NCBI GenBank assembly: GCA_963931865.1
Contig: OZ007513.1
Coordinates: forward strand, 4,874,168-4,938,167
Length of the DNA: 64,000 nucleotides
From: Axinella damicornis
Lineage: Eukaryota; Porifera; Demospongiae; Axinellida; Axinellidae
Direction: 5' to 3'
A program made the position numbers and the translations under genes. A model generated the notes under the pieces. That model searched no databases. It worked only from the letters and a program-made list of their open reading frames with translations, and was not told where the DNA came from. Shown one piece after another: positions 23,516 through 35,756 of the stretch (positions within the stretch are counted from its first letter, which is position 1; every line of letters starts with the position of its first letter).

Positions 23516-26500
23516 GTGAAATTCACACAATTTGATAAACGGCTTTATCTCTATCCATGTTATTGTTTCGTCCGTACAATTTTCCTAGAATCGGCAGCAA
23601 GTAACAAAAAGAAAGGCGAGTTGCCTAGCTGCCAGTAATGAACTTCTCAACCTTGCTTCTAGCACGAAGCAGGTGCAAGAGAAAGTTTTGCCACAATTTA
23701 CTGCAAACACATAATTATGTCTCCTCAAAGTGAAGAAGTTGTGGGTTATGTGATCATGAGTCAGCGGCAAGACGACTCCTGTAACTGTTTACACAGGTGT
23801 GCATAGCTTGTGTATACAATACAGTTAGCTATGAGTTCATCCAGTTCATGCTACATGTAGCTAGCTAGTAGATGCTGTCAGTTGGCTTTACTTTGTGAAA
23901 AGGGCCTCACACAGTCCCCAAGATGATGCTTCAGGATTCCGCCTTGACACCATGGCTACCCATAGACTTCACAGAACTCCAATGGTGCAAGGTCATCAAG
24001 CACTCACTACATACACTGATTATGTGAACAGGTATCCATCCCTGTTGCACACTACTTCTTATAATTTCAGTGCGACCCAAACCACAGCAGAGGTCTGTGC
24101 CGGTATAGTTAAACCACAAACACAGACACAGGTATTCTTGTCACTTAATATTGTAATAACATGCACGATATGAAGTTGGCTGTCTCTGAAGTAGGTCTTC
24201 TTGAACACAGGAGTCTCTCCCTACACAACTCCAAATGCTACTGGTCCCATTCAGCTGAGTCTGGACTACATCAGTGACAAAGTGGTAATTACAACATGTA
24301 CGTACATGTTTGACATTGTTGTGGTGGGATTCATGACACTTGGCAAGATATAATATTATAATTTGTTAGCTGTGATCTTGCTACAGAAATCTTGGCAAGA
24401 TCTTGCCAGTAGGCAGTCCCCTTCCCCACCAGAAGACGTCAAGTGGATTCCAAGGTGGAAAGAGAAGACAAAACAGCGTTGCTGTGTTAAAGGGTGCACG
24501 AACAAGGGGAAGGCGATAATGGGAAGGTTTTTAACATCTGAAAAGGCTGACTTGATGGACACACACACACACGCACACATAGAACTGCACTATCTGTACA
24601 CTTTACAAGCAATCACCTTTTGCAGGTTATGAAAATTGCTTGTTTTCCAACTACAGCCTGGCTCCCTTTATCTAGCAGAGGAATCTGTCATCTTCCCTCA
24701 CGAGCAGTCAGGACGATTCAACAGGCAGCGAGCTGTTTATACGAGGTGAACGAATTTCCAGTGTCAGTGCACTGCCTCACCTGCACAGCCTTTTGGAGGT
24801 TATACTGGTCCGTCCCACCAACCTACGACTCCTTCAATATCCAGATTCACTACACTGTAGTTCAAACCCCGTAGCAACACGGAAAACACTTTCCGCAAGA
24901 CCATCGTCCTGGTTAGTCTAGCTTGTACACCTGGAGACAAACCCTCTTCTTCAGGGATAGCCTACACAGTTGTGACCCAGGTTGTTCTCGTTTAGTCACT
25001 CACTTCAAGAACACAACAGGAAGCTCTTGGGCATAGCTTAATTGATGTAGGTATCAGTCACAGTGTTTGTAGAATCCTTAACTTAATTGTAAACTTGTGG
25101 TCAGACCATACATGCTTTGTGTGTACATATAGTATTCATTTAGAGGTGCACACATCACTAACGATGTGGCTATTGGTCAGTTTGATGTGTAAGGCCTTGC
25201 AACATCACTGAACATTCAGGCCACTTCATACTATTAAATGTTATGTAGTGAACAGCAGGAAGATGACATTGTCATCAGTGCTTGGAGCCACTAGGGGCTA
25301 AAACGGAAAGGTTGGTGTATTTCGAACCCAAGTAAAAGCTTCATCTAGAAAATCGGTCGGGTAAAGTTTAGTTGACGGACCTCGCGTAAAAATTCCAGGT
25401 TAGTGCTTAATAGGCCTGTGCAGGCTTCACTTCAAGTACACAAACTCTCGCAAGTTTCATGGGTCCATCAATTGAAGTCCCTAACCAGGATACTGTAGCA
25501 TCAATTTATATTGTACAATAGCTATTGCAATTTGCAATGTATCAACTCCATTCTTGAAAGGTACTGTCAGTTGGATCTAATGGGCTACTGCCACACCTCG
25601 GCCATGACAGTCCTCGTATACGATTCATGCCCAGAGGAAGCCTCTTCCATAATTTGCACATGGCAAGTAACGTTACCCCTCCATGCACGTCTCCTTTGTA
25701 GTCTCAATGTGGTGATTCCCTAGATAGGTGGGAGTACGTAGTAAGGTGTTGACATGAATGAAAGTACTCATTAATTCTGAAGGGTAAAACTCCAAAGAAG
25801 TCAATTACAAGCAAAGTACCAGAGAAACGCAAGGTATATAATTATACGTATACTTGAAATTTTGCCATACTTTACTTGTTATGAACCTTTTCTACATAAT
25901 ATGCACCTGCATGCTTCTACAGAAGGCATCGACAAATGTAAAGATGGTGCGGCAGGGCACCACGCGGCAGGAGCAACTGCAATACTTCAACGTAGATGAC
26001 AGCAGCTCCGAATCCAGCTGGGATGCAAGCATCATGGTATAGGCTGTTACTCGATCACAACGTCATTGTACTTTTCATACAGTCCCCAGCCAATAACATG
26101 ACGTGAAGTTGTCTATTTGAACACAGGAGTCTCTCACTACTACGGAGCTCCGAATACTGCGGCAACCCATTCAGCTGAGTCTGGACTGCATCAGTAACAA
26201 AGTGGTAATTACAACACCTCATACACGTTTGACATTGTTGTGGTTATCAGCATCTCTCATCTCATGCTGCATATTTACTAGGATGATATACTACTCAATC
26301 TCCAGTCAGCACCAACTCCTCCTGACAAACTGCTACAAAAGAACGGAGACATATTGCAGGTATACACTCTCAGTGTATGCACTTGATATTGTTCCACACT
26401 TTTATGCCATAGACTGAAACCAAGTTGCAGCCCAAGCTTTCCCTGGGACCAGATGTAGGACAGGAGGTGGTGATTTCTGAATCACCACCAAAATTGGTGG

Positions 26501-26835
26501 GCTTAAACTTTTTTTAGTACGTTGTGAGCATTTTAGTTTACGTACCTCATCATAGACAGGGATTATGTCCATATGAAAAGTACTGTACATATGCTGCTAA
26601 TATATATATTTCCCTTACCCTTAGAGCTTCCTGTGACATCATCAAACGCCCTTCCTTTGTTGCAAAATCGTTTTCTCCTTCGATTCCTCAGCCTGCCTGT
26701 CAATGGTCTCCAGATACTACACAGTAAGCAACTGAAGGTCTGTGGATACATTAGTCAATTATATAGCTCACAGGGAACTGTGGCTTGGGCCCAGAAGGTA
26801 CCAACCCTTCAAATTTTAGAGAACGTTAGGAGAGT
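23516..26835. other. Degenerate region upstream of the KDZ remnant
   Basis: Possible exon fragments include one ending RCCVKGCTNKGKAIMG with a donor near 24520. Another at about 25922-26037 runs from acceptor TTCTACAG to donor ATG|GTATAG (QEQLQYFNVDDSSSESSWD). They may be 5' exons of the following element, but no link can be shown. Confidence 0.3.
24172..24330 (+). repeat. Direct repeat, second copy at 26103-26250
   Basis: TTGAACACAGGAGTCTCTC, CATTCAGCTGAGTCTGGACT and GTGGTAATTACAACA recur in order at 26103-26250, with moderate divergence. It may be a duplicated piece of one element. Confidence 0.75.
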
Positions 26836-27815
26836 TAAATGATTTCAGTGATGCAGCAAAGAAGGCTCTTTGGCTTGCTGAAAGTTTTGGCTTCAAGCAG
26901 CAAAGTTTAGAAATTGAGTCTCCTGTAATGAAGTTGCCACTGTGCACAGAGCCATCCCAGCCTCACAAAGACCAGCTAGGCAGCGTTGATGACACTGAAG
27001 TCACTAGGGAAACTCTTTTATCTTCTCAACAAGTTTGCTGTGAGTGATGAGTTTTATCACAAACTCTCCATGTCCCACAAAGATCTGCCACGTTCATACA
27101 AGGACAAAAAGCTGAGAAGTGAAATGACAAAGGCTGTTACAGTTGATCGATTGGGGGAGAGTTTCTATGGTGCACACCGACCATTTCAGGATCTTCTTGC
27201 ACTTTGTCTATCTACATGTAGATGTTAACAATAATTATGAGAATGCACTTAAAATTATGTGAAGCGACAGTTCTTTGTATTGAGTGTGGTTCTCAGGCTA
27301 ATCTGTGCAAAAGCTGTACTATGAGTTTGCACTCCAGTGGAATGAATGTGACGCATGTTCCAAAGAGATGCAGGTAGTCCACATGCAGACAGCAGCTACA
27401 ATGTGCCTTTGTTTTAATAGGATGGCATGTACACTATGTTTGAAGTACCACCACGACGAATACAGTCGACATTCTGTTCCTGTATCAAAACCGATGAATG
27501 TGCAACTTGTGCTGGCAGGAACGGTAGGTATTGACATAATTAATGATGCAGTGTTTAACCAATAGTTTATGCCCGCTATACAGGAACTCAAACCAAATTG
27601 AATGTTGTGTTTGAGTTTTGCCAGTGTAAAAGTGAGCTGCATGCAATGCAAATATTACGTCTCTGGCCTGCTACACCCTCCAGACGTGTGCTGGCTTTCA
27701 CATTTGATCTCCCTGACAGCCTGGAGGCTTACTACTAGCATGTCAAGTAGCAGTGAAGGATTTTGCTGGAGCACTTGAACTCACAAGTGATACCCATCCT
27801 GATCAGTTGGGAATC
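26836..27815 (+). pseudogene. KDZ-type (Kyakuja-Dileera-Zisupton) transposase amino-terminal remnant
   Basis: Segments in order are KKALWLAESFGF, then KFAVSDEFYHKLSMSHKDLP, a cysteine cluster LCIECGSQANLCKSCTM ending at donor ATGCAG|GTAGTC, and an exon DGMYTMFEVPPRRIQST with CSC and CATC pairs. Last comes FEFCQCKSELHAMQILRLWP ATP with AFTFDLPDSLEA, followed after a shift by CQVAVKDFAGALELTSD. Paired-Cys modules followed by LLR..WPATP..P..AF are typical of the CxC region ahead of KDZ transposase domains. The catalytic domain was not found, and stops and frame changes show decay. The frame at 28401-28736 may be a later piece, but I could not assign it. Confidence 0.55.
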
Positions 27816-29004
27816 GCATTATATGCACATATATGAGCTGTTGCTCCTCATGCAATTTTTGCTGGCTTACTGTGTGCGTGTCATATTCTCCAAAACACAT
27901 AGAAACCTCGGAAGTATACCCTGTTTTAATTAATTCTTTTAAAGAATACGTACAGGTATACTATGTTTTCACTAAAGTGTTGTTGCCGATAATCAGTGTG
28001 ACATTACGTTCTTTGAATGGACCGGTGAAAACATGAAGTTGCTTGCTATATGAACTGATTTGCAGTGCACTCTTGCATCCTGCATGCTCACATTGATAAC
28101 TAAGTTAGCTCTTGGATCCAGTGCTTCTCGCACAGTATATACGTACCTGCGCAAGAGGTAGCCAAAGCCACAGACCACTATTGTGGTTACTTCAAACCAA
28201 CCTTTCTCGGATAATCAGAGGTACATAATTATGTCCAAAGAAAATTGCAATAGTGTTGCTAAACAACCGGATAAACGTACTGCCATATCATCTGCAGAAA
28301 CACTCAGCGGATTATACACATCTCCTTCTATCCTACTCAATGACAATCATCACCTGCCTCGCAATTGGACAACGAGATGAGGATGTGAGCTGCATGCACC
28401 ATGGTCAATCCCTCACATTCGCCATACTTTCAAAGCACTGGACAAACTGCGTTTGAAGTGCGTTTGCTAGAACAAGTCACACAGCAGATTGTTCATGCTT
28501 GTGCAACGTTTGAAAGCCAGGCAGCTGTATACAGCTCTTCTTTTGGCAAAATCGACAGTGTACGATTGATGTCATACGAGCCCAATTTCAGCAGAATAAC
28601 CAATCCATCATCGATGAACATCTGGGTGTCTGAGGACATGCAGCAGCACATCAGTGGTGACATCCTTCGATACGTCTGCGATTACTTACCCAATGTCCAC
28701 TATCGGGTTCAGAAGTGTTATGCATTGTGTTGCTGAACTGGCCAGTGTGAGCAGAATGCTTGATTTAGGGATCACAACAATGAAGGATGCATGCTTGGAG
28801 CATAAATCTTTTTATTTATTTATGGGTACCTACTTTATCCTTGTATTCAGGTCTGTGAGTTGGTACCAGATGAGGTTGAGGATGTCATGGACTGTTTTGA
28901 GATAACGTGGGCACTTGCAGATGTTCAGCTGCAAATGCCAGGTGGGGGTTACTTGCACTGTTCCTGGCCGACTTGTGTACTGAGCTGGAAAATATCACAA
29001 CCAC
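27816..29004. other. Unassigned; one 111-codon open frame
   Basis: Plus-strand 28401-28736 is open and reads AFEVRLLEQVTQQIVHACAT and similar, without a known motif. Possibly transposon-derived. Confidence 0.3.
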
Positions 29005-29249
29005 GTACTACGCAACCTCCACAATACCAACACAACCCTGTATTAACCTCCACAATACCAACACAACCCTGTATTGACCTCCACAATACCAACACAACCA
29101 CGTACTAATCTCCACAATACCAACACAACCCTGTATTAACCTCCGCAATACCAACACAACCACGTGCTAATCTCCACAATACCAACACAACCCTCCACAA
29201 TATCAACACAACCATGTACTAATCTCCACAACACAAACACAACCCTGTA
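29005..29249. repeat. Minisatellite, 31-bp unit, left part
   Basis: Units of CCTCCACAATACCAACACAA CC followed by CTGTATTAA or ACGTACTAA. The array resumes in phase at 32916, so the piggyBac element interrupts one original array. Confidence 0.9.
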
Positions 29250-29390
29250 TTAACTCTTTGAGCGCGAGCGGCGTAATTTTACGCCTGCAATAACTTCCGC
29301 GCAGCGTGAGCGGCGTAATTTTACGCCCAACGCAGCCAGCCGCATGATGACGGCTGGCCAGAAGCCTTCTAATGTAATAACACGGTGGGA

Positions 29391-30245
29391 ATGATGGTGA
29401 CAACGGTGGGAATGATGATGGAGGAGATGGAAGTTATGATGGCAGTGATGGTGGGGGCTATGGTGGGAGTGACGGTGGGGGCAATGGTTGGAGTGACGGT
29501 GGTGGCAATGGTGGGAGTGACGGTGGGGGCAATGGTGGGGGGCAATGGTGGGAGTGATGGTGGGGGTGATGGTGGGAGTGATGGTGGGAGTGATGGCAGT
29601 TTCTATGAGATTCCGGAGTTTGTGGGTCAGTCAGAATGCACACAGGACATGTCCAACAAGACTCCACTGGAATTCCTCAGTTTGTTCATTACAGATGAGA
29701 TCTTGAAGGGCATTGTGGAGCAAACAAATTTGTTTGCCGAGCAGTTTATTGACAGTTATGAACTGCCTCGTCGGTCACGAGTCCGGCAGTGGGGACGGTC
29801 ACCGCATGATGTGGAAGAGTTGAGAAGCTTCTTGGCTTTGACCATCATCATGGGGCTCGTGAGCTATCCAACCATTGAGGATTCCTGGGTTACATCGTGG
29901 CCTTTTGCGACCAGCACGTTCAGCCCCATCATGACACGGGACAGATTCTCCCTCATCATGCGATTTCTGCATCTGAATGACAGCACCAAGTACATTCCGA
30001 AGGGCCAACCTGGATATGATGCATTGTTCAAGCTACGACCATTCGCAGAGCCCCTCATCTCCAACTTCCAGAAAGCCTTCACCCTTGGCCGCGAGATCTC
30101 AGTGGACGAGTCTATGATAGGTTTCAAAGGTCGACTTTGGTTTATCCAATATATGCCTAAAAAACCGACCAAGTGGGGGATGAAAGCATTTGTGTTAGCC
30201 GACAGTGTTACAGGGTACACATACAACTGGAGGCTATATATGCAG
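29391..30245 (+). CDS. piggyBac transposase, exon with first catalytic Asp
   Basis: This exon covers the amino-terminal half of a DDE_Tnp_1_7 transposase, the nuclear enzyme that cuts and rejoins at TTAA. After a Gly/Ser/Asp-rich low-complexity start built from a GGTGGGAGTGAYG repeat come PLEFLSLFITDEIL, ELRSFLALTIIMGLV, FSPIMTRDRFSLIMRFLHLN and ISVDESMIGFKG, whose Asp is the expected first catalytic residue. It then reaches GYTYNWRLYMQ and a donor CAG|GTATGA. An ATG at 29391 or 29394 is the likely start. The frame is intact, yet the downstream exons are damaged, so the copy is unlikely to be active as it stands. Confidence 0.85.
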
Positions 30246-30788
30246 GTATGAAAGTTAGGGGAAATTAGATTACTATAACTCTTACTACAGATGCATGGAC
30301 AATGCCCATGCCATTGAGCATGTCATATAGGTTGTCTACATAATTATTATTTTTAGTGGGTTATGTATGTGGTGTACATTGTGCAGTCTCGTGGGCCAGC
30401 CCACTTCCGTAGAAGAAGGACGAGTCCAGTGAATGCTCAGTAACAACTTGGTAATGCAGTGTCTATACATACATACATACAGTAGCAGGTCCTTTGCCAG
30501 TACTCACAACAATTATTACGGCATGTGGCATGGATCTGCAACCTGATTGGTACTCTACCAGCAGAGCATGGATACATACATCAGCAAATGCATTCACCAG
30601 TCCATACCCTGTGCGGAATTGGGCTGGCCCGCAAGGTGTGTATATATGAGTGCTTGTGTTGTTGTATGTGCGTGCTTGTGTTGTTGTATGTGCGTGCAGT
30701 GTGCATGTGTGTGGTGTGCGTGCATGTGTGTGGTGTGCGTGCGTGTGTGTGGGCACCCGAGCAAGTGATCAAGGAGGTATAGACAGCC

Positions 30789-31055
30789 TTGGCTTCATCT
30801 GGGAGGCCCTCCTTTACTGCTGGTGAAGTCTGCGAAATGGTAACTGATGACAATGGGGACTTCGAATACATCTGTGAAGGGAGTGACGATGATTTAGGTC
30901 TGGAGGAAGAGTGTGACGATTTTTGTGACCTGCAGGAAGAGCATGAAGAGCAGATTGCAATGGAGGTGGAGGAGCCCTGCACTAGTGCAAGCCTTCAGCC
31001 ACTAGACATCATCGAACCCACCCTCATTCCTACACTGGGCTCCCCCGGGCCCTAG
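30789..31055 (+). pseudogene. Acidic N-terminal segment of a second piggyBac-like protein
   Basis: An open plus-strand frame reads GDFEYICEGSDDDLGLEEE and more acidic sequence, then a Ser/Pro-rich tail. Such acidic starts are usual in piggyBac transposases. It sits between the exons of the host transposase, where the second catalytic region should be. Assignment is tentative. Confidence 0.4.
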
Positions 31056-31145
31056 GCTTCAACGAAGCTGGTCCTAGTACAGGTATGCAATTATTGATGT
31101 TCAATTTGTGAAAAAAAATTAAATTTGCATTGCATCATAAATTAT

Positions 31146-31238
31146 TCATAATCTCGAAGATGGAGGACGGCTTGTATTCATGCTGCACATTTCGAAGGGA
31201 CCGCAAAGGGATCCCAGAAGTGATAAAGACCACAGATC
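31146..31238 (+). pseudogene. piggyBac transposase fragment near the second catalytic region
   Basis: Plus-strand YSCCTFRRDRKGIPEVIK resembles the GT-R-NR-G-P motif that follows the second catalytic Asp in piggyBac transposases. The preceding Asp-containing segment was not found, and the frame runs into an inverted piece. Confidence 0.5.
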
Positions 31239-31481
31239 CTGGTATTTATGGATCTCAAGGAATCTTTTCCTGGGAATTCTGGAGGCAACGGGAAAGTAGT
31301 GGAACACAGGATTCAAGGACCAGTAATCATACAAGTCCGGCAACTTGTTCATCCCCATCAGAAGGCAGAACCCCATTTTTGCCAAGATCTCAGCTCTGTT
31401 GGTTTCCCAAGTTGGTTTGGGGGCCGTCACCAACATGTGTGGAGCGGAGGCACAAGGAGGCATACCTGTTGGTCTCTTCAA
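31239..31481 (-). pseudogene. Inverted fragment of another piggyBac transposase
   Basis: On the minus strand the frame reads [40 protein letters not shown] and RKRFLEIHKYQD. This is the N-terminal part of the DDE_Tnp_1_7 domain, from a subfamily different from the host copy (compare ELRSFLALTIIMGLV there). It joins the plus-strand fragment at about 31239. Confidence 0.75.
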
Positions 31482-31514
31482 CGATCTTCTCTACCAGAGC
31501 AGGTGTAAAGAGGG

Positions 31515-31700
31515 TCATCTCACACACACGCATGCACGCGCACGCACACGCATGCACGCACGAACACAAGCACACACACACGCACGAACGCATGCACACA
31601 CACACACGCACACATGAACACACCCACACACATCGTACACGCACACATGCATGCACACACACACACACGCACACACATACACACACATCACCCATGTACA
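31515..31700. repeat. Imperfect (CA)n / ACACGCACGAACG repeat in intron
   Basis: CA-rich cryptic repeat between transposase exons. His/Thr and Val/Cys frames over it are artefacts. Confidence 0.85.
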
Positions 31701-31769
31701 CACAAACATACTAATCACATACACAAAAAATTCTATTTCTGACTTACTGAGACATCTTTCTGAATGTAG

Positions 31770-32479
31770 GCAACCTTCAGAGAGGGGACCATGTCTTCAG
31801 GCAGAAGGGCAATGTTGTCGCGGCTGTCTGGAAGGACAAAAAGGGGGTATACATCATGTCATCCAACTGTTCGCCAACTGGGGACACACGGGTTCGGAGG
31901 AAAGAGAAGGATGGCAGCATCAATCACATCCCATGTCCCCCAAGCATTATTGCCTACAACAAGTACATGGCTGGCGTAGACAAGGCGGACCAGATGAGGG
32001 GCTATTATAAAGTACGATCCAAATCAAGAAAGTATTACAAGTATATATTTTGGTTTTTGTTCGATTGTTGCGTCGTCAATACCTTTGTGCTCATGAAGAA
32101 CTTCCGACTAGCTTCTGACAACACTCCCAATGATGGATTGAAGGCATTTCGTATGCGGTTGGCAGATCGACTGATTGGTGGGTACAACTCACGTCAGCGG
32201 TACACTCTACCACCAGCAATCCATGAGGTGTCCATCAACAAGAGTACACCACCACCTATAGCTACAAAACATCACCGTCAGGACAGCACTGTAGAGGCAC
32301 ACTTCCCAATCAAGGGTGGGCACAGCAGGTGCGCTTATTGCTGGAACTATAAAGACCACCGGCACCATGAATCGTCTATTCACTGCAGGGGATGCGGGAA
32401 AGCCTTCTGTGTGGTCTCACATGATCCACCAGGAAATGGGCATTCCTGTTTTGAACGTTATCACGTCGAGTGTATCTAG
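31770..32479 (+). CDS. piggyBac transposase, C-terminal exon
   Basis: Entered by acceptor TTCTGAATGTAG, the frame reads RQKGNVVAAVWKDKKGVYIM, with the third catalytic Asp in WKDKK. It continues as YNKYMAGVDKADQMRGYYKV and RKYYKYIFWFLFDCCVVNTF. It ends in a cysteine/histidine-rich tail (CAYCWNY, HCRGCGKAFC, H--CFERYH) resembling the C-terminal Cys-rich domain of the family. Uninterrupted to the stop at 32479. With 29391-30245 it supplies two of three catalytic Asp residues; the second is missing from the element. Confidence 0.88.
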
Positions 32480-32915
32480 CTTTAGTCTAGATTCCTGGTG
32501 GATTGTGTGAGATCTCACGGAATGCTTTCTCACACCCCCTGCAAATACACTTGCTAGCACATTTCATGAACCTATCCCACATACTTTGTACTTCTTGATA
32601 GCTATACCTATCTTTGCAAAACTGCCTAGTTTGTATTTACTGTGTACTCAAACTTACATTTTTGTTCTTGCATCCTGTTGACCGTTCTTTGTCGCGTCGT
32701 TGCGCCCTGTGTTTCTTTTCTTTCAAAGTCACCACCGCCATCGTAAAGTCCTGCCATAAAGCTCCGAATAAATGCAAAGGTTCCCATACAAAAGGTCAAC
32801 AGATTCCGAGAAATGCTCTAGTTTAACCGCAAGGGCCATAAACACGTGCTCCAAGGAAAAAGCTACGGTCACGCGATGACGCGCAATAATTGAATAACGG
32901 TCGGTAAAGAGTTAA

Positions 32916-33107
32916 CCTCCGCAATACCAACACAACCACGTACCAACCTCCACAATACCAACACAACCACGTACCAACCTCCACAATACCAACACAACCA
33001 CGTACCAACCTCCACAATACCAACACAACCCTGTATTGACCTCCACAATACCAACACAACCATGTACGTATTAACCTCCACAATACCAACACAACCACGT
33101 ACTAACC
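32916..33107. repeat. Minisatellite, 31-bp unit, right part
   Basis: Continuation of the array at 29005-29249, units ending mostly ACGTACCAA or ACGTACTAA. Confidence 0.9.
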
Positions 33108-34280
33108 CTTGCTAGTACGTACATAAGTACTTCCGCAGAATGGAAGTGGCGTATTTATGCACCCAATTTCAATCATCACATAAAGCGACAGTCCCATGAT
33201 TGTGCATAGACCCTCCTACCCCGCATGAGATACAGGATATGGAACAACTTGGGTATATGTCTCCTGGAAGTCAGAAGAAAAGATGGCTTTTTGCTGATGA
33301 TGATGTCAAGGACATGTAACAGTATCATGAATATAGCGGTAAACCGGAAATTCTACTCTGGTGCCATGGAAAAGGGAGGCAAAGGAACGGCTTGATGATG
33401 AGGCCCAGACCGAGGTCCAGCAGAGAGCAGACGAGGCTGAGCAACGGGTGATCAAACTGGAATAAGAGGCCGCTGTCCTCAGAGGTCACAACATCCTCTC
33501 AAGGACTTCATCATTTATTTAACCGAGTTTTGTGATGAGGAGATTGATTGCACCGATATTTCAATGTACAGTGCCCAATGGGTAAAACAAGTACACAGAG
33601 GTGGACTCAAGGAAGTTAATGACATGGCATACCTCCTTTATAGAGTTCCCATTTGGAAGTAGAACTGTGTAGTAACCGACGTTTCCTGTATTACTTCATT
33701 ATGTCATTGTGATGATGTCACTCTTACGATTGCATGAGATCATCATCTGGTGGTGATAATAATCAGTCTTCACTACTAAGTTATAGACTCAGGACGTGCT
33801 AGCCCACAGCGGCGTTACATGCGCATGTGCAGCAACAACACTGGTGCATGGTGGGTAATGGTTTTTGTGGTCTGCTCTCTGAAGATGTATACTTTAAGTA
33901 GTAAATAGAAAGTTATAGGACTACGGCTTCTCTGTGATCCAGAGTCTGCAGCTGGGGCAAAACGTTTCCGAAATGATGATCAGGAAGTCACTTTTTTTCT
34001 CGCTTGAATATAAATCCTGAAACAGTTACACAGTTGTGGTAGAAAGCAGTTTTCCAAGATTTTACTCTAAACTAGTTTTGCAGTTTGTCATCCCTTCAGT
34101 CTCTCCCTGTAACATGTTAAACACATTTTGGCTTGGCTCACTCCGCCTTAGATGTCAACCTAGTGTTTGAACGTTCAAGACTTCAATTCGCCACTATAAC
34201 CCAGACATTTGTTGCAGCCTGTTGCAGCAAATTGTGACATTCATGTAATTTTATTTATTTATTTATTTATTTTTATTTTT

Positions 34281-34313
<33 letters not shown>

Positions 34314-35756
34314 ATTTGGTATTTATGATACCATCATGGTCAAAGTCAGGGCTGGGCTGCTCGAGAATCACTGGTTATTCTGTGTCATTTGAACCCACAA
34401 CTTCTGAGCTGAAAAAATGGAGTTGAAATCGCGGACAAGGTGAGCTGCAGACCTCAGCCATCTTCATATGCCTAACGATACTTGTTCATTATCTGTGCTG
34501 ATGGGTGTGGTTTCATTATTTCACCCCGTTGTGCTCATGCGCAAGTGTGGCTACGTAAGTAACAGACCCAAACAGTCTTTGGATGAAGAGATTGGTTGTT
34601 CAGTATCTAGACTAATAGAAACCACTGATGCCCTCTGCACTGGACTCCTAATAATTATGTCTCCTATGCATCTCCGAATAGAGATCCAACCCCTCTCCAA
34701 CTGTCACACTCAACAACCAACAGGAGAAAGCTTCACCAACCTCAATCACCATCTGAAGATCAGCAGCAGCCCAGCCAACAACATCGCTCCCCGACTGAAC
34801 CCGGAAGCCACACCCATCTAGCTCTCGCAAACGATCGCTCATCGATCTGCTCATGTATGAAAGGCAGCAATGGCCGTTTCACGAGTTGAGACTAGTGGAT
34901 GCGACTTGGAGCCCCACCATCAAGATCAAGATAGCTGTTTGCCATACTGCCTGCATGCATGTCTGTTACATAGGACACCATTTATGACGTCATACACTAT
35001 CGTACCAGTATATATACGTAGCACTGTGTGTATGAGCTCTGCATGTACCTGATGAGGCCCGAAAGGCTGAACTGGCCGGTCGTGCATTAAAATTATTTTT
35101 ATTGAGAACTTGTGAACGTCTCCTCGCGGAAGGACAGTGTGACTACTGAAAGTCTGGGCAATCAAAAGACAGCTCTACGTACTTCAAGAAATAGATTTAG
35201 CACAGTACCTAAACTATCTGTTTGTCTGTGTGTTTCTGCGTGACATTGACGTTTTGGTTAGTTACAGAGAATCAAACCGTCCTGGGAGCTTTCCACTCAA
35301 AGTAATGAACATACAGCATTTCGTGCACTTTACTACAGACGGAAAATAGCTCCCAGTACATAGCTTAGCATTTCATTGTAAACCATTACAAATGATGTCA
35401 TATACCTAAATAAAGCACAATCCACATCCAGCATTCAGCAAAACAACGTGTGTGCAGGGCAAGTGCTCTGCTGGCCACCTCTTGTCCAATAGACATTGTA
35501 CATGAATATCTCATTCCATTCTTGTGCGTACGGAATGGATACTGGCAAACATCGTGTACGAATATCATGAAATCTTTCACATCACAGGTGGGCAATACAA
35601 TTTGAGAAAATTCCATGAACTGCATGGAAGTTTCCAAGGATTGGGGCTGCGGGCGTGTGCAGTATATGACTGTTGTAGTTATAAGTACCTACTGTATTAG
35701 CCTCATTCCCAATTTCCCAGGCTCCTCCCCATCACTTTGTTGCAGGATAAGATTTC
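33108..35756. other. Intergenic with one possible protein remnant and a poly-G run
   Basis: At about 33510-33660 a frame reads EFCDEEIDCTDISMYSAQWV and GGLKEVNDMAYLLYR, which looks like a decayed transposon ORF. The G run at 34283-34312 follows a TTTA repeat. Nothing else is supported. Confidence 0.4.
34283..34312. repeat. Poly-G run (30 bases)
   Basis: Follows an ATTT-rich simple repeat at 34248-34282. Confidence 0.9.

Larger units (their letters stand above)
29254..32911 (+). mobile_element. piggyBac-type transposon inserted in a minisatellite
   Basis: TTAA at 29250-29253 and 32912-32915 flanks a 3658-bp segment whose ends read CTCTTTGAGCGCG and, on the other strand, CTCTTTACCGACC. Perfect terminal identity is only 6 bp, but both sides continue the same minisatellite, which fixes the boundaries. 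Just inside the left end GAGCGGCGTAATTTTACGCC is repeated directly. The interior codes for a split piggyBac transposase in the same orientation, plus foreign piggyBac pieces. Confidence 0.88.

Noticed and set aside
29385..29600. Gly/Ser/Asp repeat at the start of the piggyBac exon as a functional domain
   Set aside because: It is a simple GGTGGGAGTGATG repeat; an acidic or low-complexity leader is common, but no function can be read from it.
31390..31724. Cys/Val-rich and His/Thr-rich frames near 31.5 kb
   Set aside because: Products of a CA-rich simple repeat within the transposase intron.
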